Of a stretch of DNA of 64,000 nt, positions 39,407 to 46,356 are shown piece after piece. Each line of letters opens with the position of its first letter. Positions within the stretch are counted from its first letter, which is position 1. Source of the DNA: a virus. The position numbers and the translations under genes were made by a program. The stretch covers positions 62,001 through 126,000 of IMG/VR virus record IMGVR_UViG_3300023116_000009. The stretch is one strand, 5' to 3'. The notes beneath the pieces were generated by a model. That model searched no databases. It was not told the DNA's origin and saw only the letters and a program-made list of their open reading frames with translations.

Positions 39407-39772
39407 TTATTTATCTTCTTCAGTTTCAGTCATCACTGTTTCTTCAGGTTGTGTCATCTTTACAAAACTCTCGACAATACTCATCATAGGATCTGAGATA
39501 GAGATAACCCAATCTGGATTTACTGCAATTTGATTATCAGGAGTAAAAGGATTCCAACGAGAAAGAAGAATTTTATACTGACCTTTGATACTTTGCCTTG
39601 CTTCAGGATCGTCAATATCAAATTCAAGTTCAGAACCTTCAAGAGGTTCGATCTTTACGCAATAAGGATTGTTAAAAACAAACGCCTGCCTGCGTTGTTG
39701 ATCGTCAACTGCTTCTTGCAATTCAGTCACAACATATTCCCCAGATTTAAGGGATACAATTTTTACCGCCAT
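39407..39772 (-). CDS. Sm-like small protein, paralogue C
   Basis: 121 residues: MAVKIVSLKSGEYVVTELQE, NPYCVKI, PFTPDNQIAV and DWVISISDPM. It closely matches paralogue B in layout. The terminal GAT AAA TAA doubles as a GATAAATAA late-like element for the following gene. A consensus composite promoter lies upstream. Confidence 0.6.
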   Translation of the reverse strand: MAVKIVSLKSGEYVVTELQEAVDDQQRRQAFVFNNPYCVKIEPLEGSELEFDIDDPEARQSIKGQYKILLSRWNPFTPDNQIAVNPDWVISISDPMMSIVESFVKMTQPEETVMTETEEDK

Positions 39773-39795
39773 TTTGATACAAAGGTTGAATTACT

Positions 39796-39831
39796 ATTAT
39801 AAAAGGGTCTCAACCATTTGTCAAGACCCTT
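39796..39831 (-). promoter_or_regulatory. Composite terminator-promoter
   Basis: An AAGGGTC/GACCCTT stem (39831-39825 with 39809-39803) ends in TTTT. TTGACA (39824-39819) lies in its loop, and TATAAT (39801-39796) follows 17 bases later, sharing the T-run. It terminates hsp20 and starts paralogue C. Confidence 0.85.
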
Positions 39832-39839
39832 AACATTAT

Positions 39840-40286
39840 TTATTGAATCTCATAAACCTTTCGCTTCTGGTGCTCAGGTACGATTCTATTCAATTCAATA
39901 ATCAACATACCATTCTCAAATTTAACTTCTCCGACTTCTACATCGTCAGATAAGTTGAATCCTCTAGCGAAGGTGCGAGTCGCAACCCCACGGTGCATGT
40001 ACTCACCGTCTCCTTTATCCTTCGCTGCCTTGGACGAGATGATTAGAACATTGGTTTCGGTGCTGACTTCAATGTCATCTTTTGACCATCCCGCAAGTGC
40101 TAGTTCGATCCTCCACTTTGTCTCTGAATCTTTTACCAGATTATAAGGGGGATACGAATTCTGTGGTGTACCCATTCCATACGAATGAAGTCGATAGAAA
40201 AGGTCATCGTAACCGACACTGAATCTTTCTACAGCATCGACAATGGCACCCAAATCTTTGGTGCCGAACTTTCTAAGTCCAGTCAT
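39840..40286 (-). CDS. hsp20: Small heat-shock protein Hsp20
   Basis: This 148-residue chaperone has an alpha-crystallin domain: IELALAGWSKDDIEV, the core ATRTFARGFNLSDDVEV and NGMLIIEL. It may keep virion or photosynthetic proteins folded. The AGGAG site favours the ATG at 40286. It ends in a composite terminator-promoter. Confidence 0.92.
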   Translation of the reverse strand: MTGLRKFGTKDLGAIVDAVERFSVGYDDLFYRLHSYGMGTPQNSYPPYNLVKDSETKWRIELALAGWSKDDIEVSTETNVLIISSKAAKDKGDGEYMHRGVATRTFARGFNLSDDVEVGEVKFENGMLIIELNRIVPEHQKRKVYEIQ

Positions 40287-40339
40287 TATGGTAGCTCCTT
40301 TAAAAGCGAGTTTGTGTTTTGAGGACCCCGAAGGCATCC

Positions 40340-40460
40340 ATAGTATATATTACTCAATACAAAAATAGTGGCACAGTAATAACCGTACCACTATGTAGGG
40401 TGTTCCGACTTTCGTAGAGACCGCACGAAAGGTCTCAGAGTTATTTATGCCTAAATAATT
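40340..40460. promoter_or_regulatory. Divergent regulatory region with late elements and hairpins
   Basis: CATAAATA on the minus strand (40442-40449) and CTAAATAA on the plus strand (40451-40458) point outward to hsp20 and to the gene at 40484. On the hsp20 side are ATAGTGG/CCACTAT (followed by TTTTT on the minus strand) and two mutually exclusive stems, CTTTCGT/ACGAAAG (40409-40431) and GAGACC/GGTCTC (40417-40436). Confidence 0.6.
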
Positions 40461-40483
40461 TTAGTTGATACAAAGACCAAAAA

Positions 40484-40981
40484 ATGAAAAAAGCATTATT
40501 TGCTTTTGGAATGTTATTGATGACCGCAGGTGCAGCAAATGCTGGCGGACTTGTTACTAAACACGCTTCCAGTGTTCAACTGACTGTTGATGCTGCAAGA
40601 TCTACTGCAACCAGAGTTGGTAACTCCTACGCCATTTCTGGTGTTGGTATTGATACTATGTCTGGCACTGATGCAGATGTTGTTTCTACTGGTTCTATTA
40701 CCAGTGGCATCTATTCTCCTGGCACGATTGAAGCAACCCAACAAACTGCTGGCAACTCATTCTCTTTTAGCACATCCTTCACAGAAGGTGATGCAGTCCC
40801 AACCAGTGCTGCAACTACGGGAGCAATCCCTAACTTCTCCAATGTAACTTCTTACAGTGCTGGAACTGCTGGTTCTCTAGCTGGTACTGTTGGCACTACT
40901 GGTGCTGTTACGGTTACTGCTGGTGGAGCTGGTACATCTGCTACAGGACAATTTGTATCTGAGATTACTGTAATCGACTAA
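40484..40981 (+). CDS. Secreted glycine/threonine-rich protein
   Basis: 165 residues: a signal peptide MKKALFAFGMLLMTAGAANA, then a low-complexity T/S/G-rich beta-like region. It is conserved in cyanophages as a plus-strand exception. It may be surface-exposed or virion-associated. It is coupled to the next gene by TAATG. Confidence 0.6.
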   Translation: MKKALFAFGMLLMTAGAANAGGLVTKHASSVQLTVDAARSTATRVGNSYAISGVGIDTMSGTDADVVSTGSITSGIYSPGTIEATQQTAGNSFSFSTSFTEGDAVPTSAATTGAIPNFSNVTSYSAGTAGSLAGTVGTTGAVTVTAGGAGTSATGQFVSEITVID

Positions 40982-41418
40982 TGGATAGATTACAAGAAGC
41001 AATCGGTCTCGGGTTGGTTCTTGGTGCATTACATGGGACTGTCGCACAGGCAGTCCCAGTGGTCCCAAACTTTACCCAGGGAAGTATGACTAGTCATACA
41101 GAGACAACAACAAAAGTAACAGAAACTATTAACTCAATGGATTATAGCACAGGGTATCAATACTCTGTGACTGGTTCAGGAGTATCAGCAAGTGGGAACC
41201 TGTCCCCTGGAACAGGAACTAACAATGTAACTATAGACGGAGTGACTTCATCATGGACAGGAGTAACAAGCAAACCAACATTCACACAGACAACACCAGG
41301 AGCAGCGTTTCAGTTCACAGAAACATATCAAGGTCCTGGTTTAAGCAATCAAACGATAATTCAAAGAACCACAGAAATTCAAAGCGTCACAGACACTACA
41401 AGTATCTTCTCGCAGTAG
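40981..41418 (+). CDS. Threonine-rich secreted or structural protein
   Basis: 145 residues; a short N-terminal helix that may act as a signal, then a T/S-rich beta region. Its ATG overlaps the upstream stop (TAATG). It shares composition with the preceding gene. The function is unknown. Confidence 0.55.
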   Translation: MDRLQEAIGLGLVLGALHGTVAQAVPVVPNFTQGSMTSHTETTTKVTETINSMDYSTGYQYSVTGSGVSASGNLSPGTGTNNVTIDGVTSSWTGVTSKPTFTQTTPGAAFQFTETYQGPGLSNQTIIQRTTEIQSVTDTTSIFSQ

Positions 41419-42137
41419 GACTTAATTGTGTATTCCCGTCTCAAGCATTCGCTGAGGTTGGTGGCGTTAGTGCTACCGCTGCTCCTGTTGCTAACTCTTC
41501 AGGTAGTGTTACTAATCAAGCAATACAAGTTTTACAAGGTCCGTACATCACAAACACTTACGGTGGTGGGGTCCAGTGTCAGGGACCAACTAGAAACTTC
41601 ACACCTTATGTAACAGGTTCTGCCTCGGCAACTAAACCTTATGAACCATATTATTGGGATCCTGTTTATGATATGCGGGATCTCGATGAGGATGGTGCTC
41701 CTGATAATCCTGGTTCTATTCTTTACACTGTTCCTGTAAGGACTGGACAGAAAGATAATTACAACCTGGGTGTAGGGTTCTCTATGACATGGAGCACACC
41801 TACAGATAAGAAGTTACAAGCACTGTGTAAGGAAGCAGCAACAGCACAAATTGAATTAAATAAACAACTCACTGCTAACAAGAGATTAGATTTTGAGATT
41901 GCCCGACTAAAAAACTGCGGGGAATTGATGAAACAAGGTATCATGTTTCATCCAAAATCACCATACTTTAAAGTATGTGCCGATGTCGTAGTAAACAACC
42001 CACCTGGACATCAGCATCCACACGTTCATAAGATCAACGTTTCTTCTTCCTCGGAAAAACAGAACGTAACTCACGAACAGCATAATTCATCTGCCGCTGC
42101 TCTGCTCGGCGCTCCCCTACAGACAGGACAGGAATAG
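41253..42137 (+). CDS. Secreted protein with uncertain start
   Basis: The conserved part begins with a signal-like YLLAVGLNCVFPSQAFA near 41405-41455, and continues through GPYITNTYGGGVQCQGP, EPYYWDPVYD, a DLDEDGAPDNPG calcium-like loop and PYFKVCADVVV. The only in-frame ATG, at 41253, lies 165 bases inside the previous gene and gives an atypically long charged N-terminus. A non-ATG start or frameshift from the previous gene is possible. The 3' end overlaps the opposite-strand gene by 104 bases. Confidence 0.7.
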   Translation: MDRSNKQTNIHTDNTRSSVSVHRNISRSWFKQSNDNSKNHRNSKRHRHYKYLLAVGLNCVFPSQAFAEVGGVSATAAPVANSSGSVTNQAIQVLQGPYITNTYGGGVQCQGPTRNFTPYVTGSASATKPYEPYYWDPVYDMRDLDEDGAPDNPGSILYTVPVRTGQKDNYNLGVGFSMTWSTPTDKKLQALCKEAATAQIELNKQLTANKRLDFEIARLKNCGELMKQGIMFHPKSPYFKVCADVVVNNPPGHQHPHVHKINVSSSSEKQNVTHEQHNSSAAALLGAPLQTGQE

Positions 42138-42831
42138 TTTTCTTCCTGATCGCTGCAATCTTTTTCATAACTTTCTTAACCGTTGGTTTGACTGCCTTTA
42201 ATAGGATGTCTGCCAGCGGTTTTGCTAATAGCGCCGACGACGTAGCAATGACAGCAATGCCGCCAACCTGTACGACTGAACCACCACTAGGGAGTCCAGC
42301 GACAATCTGTTGTGGTAATGGAACCGCTTCTGTAATTTGAACACATTCGTTACCTAGTAGTTTATACTCAATAACTTTTTTTCGGAAACCCTCTACATAT
42401 GTTCCGACTGGTTCTTTTGCGTTTTGTGCTGGTGTAGGACAGTCAACCTTAGCAGTAACAGGTGGTGCTGCTGGTGGAAGTTCTACCTGACCTGGTGGTT
42501 CTGGTTTCTCTTTCTGTCTAGTATCAACACCTGATGGTTTAGTAGGAATTATTTGTTCAGGTTCAAAATTAATAGGATTATAACTGGGAATGCCAGCGTC
42601 ACAAATTGTAAAAGTACCTCTTTGGTCATCAGATTTAATCTGATTGTTTTTAGAGTTATTGGTACTGTGAACTTCAACACATCCAGGAACATCAACAATA
42701 GGCACACCAATATTTACCACGACAGGGGGTGGAAGTGGTGGTGTTGTGTAATATTCTGTTGCAGTTATTACTTTTGGAATTTCAATCTCCCGAATTTCAA
42801 TATCGGGAGAAGATATAATTTGTACATCCAT
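42034..42831 (-). CDS. Conserved membrane protein, proline-rich N-terminus
   Basis: 265 residues: a proline- and glutamate-rich N-terminal half, a hydrophobic helix (GGIAVIATSSALLAKPLAD) and a basic C-terminus ending FPRKKKR. Its end overlaps convergently with the plus-strand gene. The function is unknown. Confidence 0.65.
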   Translation of the reverse strand: MDVQIISSPDIEIREIEIPKVITATEYYTTPPLPPPVVVNIGVPIVDVPGCVEVHSTNNSKNNQIKSDDQRGTFTICDAGIPSYNPINFEPEQIIPTKPSGVDTRQKEKPEPPGQVELPPAAPPVTAKVDCPTPAQNAKEPVGTYVEGFRKKVIEYKLLGNECVQITEAVPLPQQIVAGLPSGGSVVQVGGIAVIATSSALLAKPLADILLKAVKPTVKKVMKKIAAIRKKTIPVLSVGERRAEQRQMNYAVRELRSVFPRKKKR

Positions 42832-42944
42832 TAATCTTCAAATAATTTAAAAATACTAGTCCAAATAGAATGGAAGAACACATACAGAAAGAAAGTTTCC
42901 GTTGCTTCTTTCTTAGCTTTTCTTTTATACGTTGTCGGTGCCAT
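42831..42944 (-). CDS. Tiny basic and hydrophobic protein, 37 aa
   Basis: MAPTTYKRKAKKEATETFFL begins basic and ends aromatic and hydrophobic. It has a GAGGT site and a TAATG overlap with the next gene, supporting translation. The function is unknown. Confidence 0.55.
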   Translation of the reverse strand: MAPTTYKRKAKKEATETFFLYVFFHSIWTSIFKLFED

Positions 42945-42969
42945 AATGTTACCTCAAACTTTTAACTAT

Positions 42970-43599
42970 TTAACAATCATTAAAAACTGTTCCGATTTCA
43001 GAACCTAATTCCGATCCTGCTTTCTGCCCTAGGAGCAATGCCCAACCACCTGCCAACCATCCGATGTATGGGATGCTGGTAATTGCTGGGACAATTAGAC
43101 CAGCACTAATTGCGGTCCCTGCCATCGCACCTTGTGAGCGTGCTCCAGCGTCCGCCCTGATGCACTCTTCGCTTTTGGCAAGGGTCTTTCCCTCAGCATC
43201 TACTGAAGCGCCTCCTAGATTGCGTGTACCTTCTCTGGTGTATTCATCACGACGATATTCACTACGCTTTTCAGATCCACCACCAAACCATCCTTTCTTA
43301 TTTCTATCAACATCAAGAGATCTTTCGGACTCCAATACTTTAGGATCATCAGCACGGTATTCAATCTCATATCCATCCTTGCCAGCTTTGATTCTGTAGG
43401 ATGAGTATGGTCCCCTGGGGATGTTGAACGTAGGTGGTTGATGCACCTGAGTTTGTGGTCTCAATACATATCCAAGAAGACCGATGTGAGAAATACCCAC
43501 AACTGCACCCAATGCCAATGCAGCAATCTTAATTGGCGATTGTTTGTTGGTTGGCATTTGTGTTGGCATTTCTACCTCTGTCTTCTTAGAATTAAACAT
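42970..43599 (-). CDS. Membrane protein, 209 aa
   Basis: An N-terminal helix (IKIAALALGAVVGISHIGLLGYVL), a charged central region with YEIEYRADDPKVLE, and a C-terminal hydrophobic glycine-rich segment. It looks conserved in cyanophages. The function is unknown. Confidence 0.6.
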   Translation of the reverse strand: MFNSKKTEVEMPTQMPTNKQSPIKIAALALGAVVGISHIGLLGYVLRPQTQVHQPPTFNIPRGPYSSYRIKAGKDGYEIEYRADDPKVLESERSLDVDRNKKGWFGGGSEKRSEYRRDEYTREGTRNLGGASVDAEGKTLAKSEECIRADAGARSQGAMAGTAISAGLIVPAITSIPYIGWLAGGWALLLGQKAGSELGSEIGTVFNDC

Positions 43600-43601
43600 G
43601 G

Positions 43602-43850
43602 TTAGAATGGGATAGCAGGACCAGTTGTAGTAGGAACAGCAGGACCAGTGACTTCTGGCATCTTGGGCATAGCAGCGTCTAACATACTAGGAAGTGCAGA
43701 TTGAATTGATTCTACTGCTGCTTTGGTAATTTTACCTCTAGCATCCTCAATGAGGACATCTGCATTCTTATACAGATAAACCCCACCGCCGAGAACTGAT
43801 AGTGATACCAGTCCCGACAGCAGGGCAACAACGTTAACTAGTTTTTGCAT
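43602..43850 (-). CDS. Small membrane protein
   Basis: 82 residues: MQKLVNVVALLSGLVSLSVL helix and a P/T-rich tail ending TGPAIPF. It overlaps the upstream gene by 17 bases. Confidence 0.6.
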   Translation of the reverse strand: MQKLVNVVALLSGLVSLSVLGGGVYLYKNADVLIEDARGKITKAAVESIQSALPSMLDAAMPKMPEVTGPAVPTTTGPAIPF

Positions 43851-44160
43851 CTTTCTTAGGTTCAATAGCGGAAACAACTTCTGGTTCTTTCTTCGCCTGT
43901 GGTTTTACTGGAGCAGCACCACCAGATTTGGCAGGACTCAATCCAAATGCAGCAAGCGATCCAGAGAACACAGAGGCAATGAAGGTAGGATCAAAATCTA
44001 AAATCTTTTGTCCGTTAGGAAGTCGGACGTAACTAAAGGTGAGCAGAGAGGCAGACCAAATAAGGACAACAACTTTCACCAGATTACCAAGGACTTCACT
44101 TTTATCTTCATGATCGTGGTCTTTCTCTTCTACCTTTGCTTTGGTTTTATTTCCAAGCAT
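43834..44160 (-). CDS. Small membrane protein, 108 aa
   Basis: A charged N-terminus with EEKDHDHEDK, a membrane helix (VVVLIWSASLLTF), a second hydrophobic segment and a P/K-rich tail. I recognise the core from cyanophages. A late promoter overlapping a terminator lies just upstream. Confidence 0.6.
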   Translation of the reverse strand: MLGNKTKAKVEEKDHDHEDKSEVLGNLVKVVVLIWSASLLTFSYVRLPNGQKILDFDPTFIASVFSGSLAAFGLSPAKSGGAAPVKPQAKKEPEVVSAIEPKKDAKTS

Positions 44161-44164
44161 AAAA

Positions 44165-44192
44165 ATAGAGGAGTTAGGCTCCTCTATTTATA
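44165..44192 (-). promoter_or_regulatory. Terminator overlapping a late promoter
   Basis: A perfect 9-bp ATAGAGGAG/CTCCTCTAT stem with TTTT ends regA on the minus strand. TATAAATA (44192-44185) overlaps the start of its 5' arm. A transcript starting about seven bases on would begin inside the stem and lack the terminator. Confidence 0.82.
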
Positions 44193-44193
44193 A

Positions 44194-44625
44194 CTATGCT
44201 ACTGTCGAGGCAGTTTTCTTTTTTCCGATATTGTACTTTGATTCCAGTTCCCATTCGCCTTTTTCTTTGTACGACAGGACTTTGATCTGATTTAGTGGTG
44301 CGATGTCAAGAACACTATCAGTGTTAACAATACTAATCAAACCCCAATCGGAGAGAAGTTGGGCGATACGATTGCGACGCTGAACATCATTTTGAGTCAG
44401 GTTTGCTGTCTTGCCATCAAGGGCAAACAGTTCCTTAAAATGAACAATGTAATACTTACCTTGTTTGTGCAAAATGTGACAGGATTGATAGAGTTTTTTC
44501 TCTTTGCGTGATGCAACACCAATCCTTGAAAGTGTTTCTCTTACCTTAAGAAAGTCATCTGGTTGAGAGAGTTTTACCTCTACCATACTTTCACGAGTCC
44601 ACTGAACCTCAGCAACCTGAGTCAT
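44194..44625 (-). CDS. regA: Translational repressor RegA
   Basis: RegA core VEVKLSQPDDFLKVRETL, LYQSCHILHKQGKYYIVHFKE and LSDWGLISIV. RegA binds mRNA starts to switch off early gene translation. The ATG at 44625 has a strong GGAGGT site and a TAATG overlap with gp62, and adds 13 residues before the family start at 44586. Either may be used. Confidence 0.92.
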   Translation of the reverse strand: MTQVAEVQWTRESMVEVKLSQPDDFLKVRETLSRIGVASRKEKKLYQSCHILHKQGKYYIVHFKELFALDGKTANLTQNDVQRRNRIAQLLSDWGLISIVNTDSVLDIAPLNQIKVLSYKEKGEWELESKYNIGKKKTASTVA

Positions 44626-45023
44626 TACGTTTTACCTCCACGATTTAATTTTGATTTAATATAATCAATTTGTTTACTATTTAGAATTTTCAAAACTGCT
44701 TGTGCCTTCTCAGTACTATAATTATAGTATTCTTTGATGACTTCAAGATTGTCCAGTTTGTCCTTCTTTTCCCAGGGCGAGAAACGCTTTCTCTTCCTAA
44801 CGGTATTTATATAGAAATCGTACTGCATACGATTGGGTATATCGTGGTAGGTATTCATCTCATTAGCGAACATAATTGTATCGTAAAAAGACGACATACA
44901 CTTATTGACGATCCAAGATGGGTAGTTCTTCTCCCACCCTGGATCATCAGTGTTCATCAAGTTGGTTTTAGTTTCATTAATGGACTTTAAATAGTCCGTC
45001 AAACTATGACTGTACTTGCTCAT
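44625..45023 (-). CDS. 62: Clamp-loader small subunit gp62
   Basis: This 132-residue protein matches T4 gp62 in its SLTDYLKSINETK start and the FYINTVRKRKRFSPW block. With gp44 it loads the gp45 clamp. In this genome it is separated from gp44 by a methylase and a nuclease-like gene. Confidence 0.85.
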   Translation of the reverse strand: MSKYSHSLTDYLKSINETKTNLMNTDDPGWEKNYPSWIVNKCMSSFYDTIMFANEMNTYHDIPNRMQYDFYINTVRKRKRFSPWEKKDKLDNLEVIKEYYNYSTEKAQAVLKILNSKQIDYIKSKLNRGGKT

Positions 45024-45832
45024 CAGTAATTTAAAAGAAGAAGTTCTTTACGTTTCTTTTGATCTTCAGTATAAGTTCCAGTAGATCTCATGGTGTAAGT
45101 AAGGTCCCAATCTTTTTGTGTCCAGTCAGGAAATCTTTCCTTAACAAAAAGGTCAGAATTGTAAGTGATCATACACTTATGTTCAGAGTTTCTACAATGA
45201 GCAGCAAACATCTCATGATTAAAACCTTTGTGCATATTGCCCTTCTTACCATACAAGTTATCCTTGATATCGTATGGAGGGTCTAGAAAAACAAAGGCAT
45301 CATCACCATAAAGAAACTCACTGTAATCCTGGTTGGTAATCTTCCAAAACTGAATGATCTCAGAAACTCCAGGTAACTTATCAATACCCCTGAAGGTAAA
45401 ATTCTGCACAGATGCCTGCTTACTAAATGAAGAGGACTCAGACAGACCACTAAAAGAACACTTGTTGATAATGTAAAAATTGAATCCAGTAGAATACAAA
45501 TCCCCATGATCAATCTGACTCTTAGCATTTAGAAACGCTTCTCTGTGAGCGTCTTCACTCTCGCCCAGTTCGGTCTTGAGTTCTCTCAAATCACTATGAA
45601 GACGGTCTCCATCCTGCTGTAAGGTCTTCCAGAAGGCATACAGTGGGTAGTAGAGGTCATTGACCCAAATATGAGTGCGAGGTCTTTCCTGGGTCACGTG
45701 GAGTGCCATAGAACCGCCACCAAGAAAAGGTTCTATGTATTTGTCAAACTTCTTTGGAAGGTGTTGATCTAAGTATTTGATCGCCCTGGACTTGCCACCA
45801 GGATATCGAAGAGGTGTTTTAATTTTTGCCAT
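45023..45832 (-). CDS. dam: Adenine-specific DNA methyltransferase (D12/Dam class)
   Basis: 269 residues with PLRYPGGKSR, EPFLGGGSMA (SAM-binding motif I) and FLDPPYD (catalytic motif IV). Order I then IV is the alpha/D12 class that includes Dam and M.MboI; GATC is a plausible target but not proved. It lies in the replication operon between gp62 and a PD-(D/E)xK gene, with one-base overlaps on both sides. Confidence 0.9.
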   Translation of the reverse strand: MAKIKTPLRYPGGKSRAIKYLDQHLPKKFDKYIEPFLGGGSMALHVTQERPRTHIWVNDLYYPLYAFWKTLQQDGDRLHSDLRELKTELGESEDAHREAFLNAKSQIDHGDLYSTGFNFYIINKCSFSGLSESSSFSKQASVQNFTFRGIDKLPGVSEIIQFWKITNQDYSEFLYGDDAFVFLDPPYDIKDNLYGKKGNMHKGFNHEMFAAHCRNSEHKCMITYNSDLFVKERFPDWTQKDWDLTYTMRSTGTYTEDQKKRKELLLLNY

Positions 45833-46356
45833 CAGAGAATCCGCTCAACTCCATCAAGTATATCAGATGCCGTGATACTCTTGGGTGCTGGTGTAATACC
45901 AGTGAAAAGAACCGTAAAGTCCCCTGGTTGAAACTTCACTTTTGCAGTCGTTGATTTGGGAGTAAAGTACACACGTTTATTAACAGTATCCCAATCAGTG
46001 TAACCAATAGACATCCTTTCAGTATCAACTAAAAACATGTAATCAAAAGTTTTAGTTACAACTTTACTATCACCTGCAAAGTTCTTTAGAGTGATTACCT
46101 TTGTTGCTCCATTCTGTTGAAACAATTTAAGAGTTCCTTTCATTTCATAGCGAAGTTCATCTTCACCAATAAAATCAACTCCGTTCATATGATCACCAAC
46201 ATAACGGACTTGGTTGTCGCTCCACTTTGCAAACGACTTCTCTTGAAGATAAGTTCGGAAAGTTTTGAACGTGTTGGACTTCATCTCTTTGGTATTGGTA
46301 GCATTTACACAACCAAAGAACTCTTTCAAGTTGATGCGAGAAAAATCAAGATTCAT
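45832..46356 (-). CDS. PD-(D/E)xK nuclease-like partner of the methylase
   Basis: 174 residues. D61 and E71-M-K73 in VDFIGEDELRYEMKG fit D-x(9)-ExK. VITLKNF and FDYMFLVD follow, as in many type II restriction enzymes. It sits directly beside the adenine methylase. A restriction or methyl-directed nuclease role is inferred. It overlaps gp44 by four bases. Confidence 0.55.
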   Translation of the reverse strand: MNLDFSRINLKEFFGCVNATNTKEMKSNTFKTFRTYLQEKSFAKWSDNQVRYVGDHMNGVDFIGEDELRYEMKGTLKLFQQNGATKVITLKNFAGDSKVVTKTFDYMFLVDTERMSIGYTDWDTVNKRVYFTPKSTTAKVKFQPGDFTVLFTGITPAPKSITASDILDGVERIL

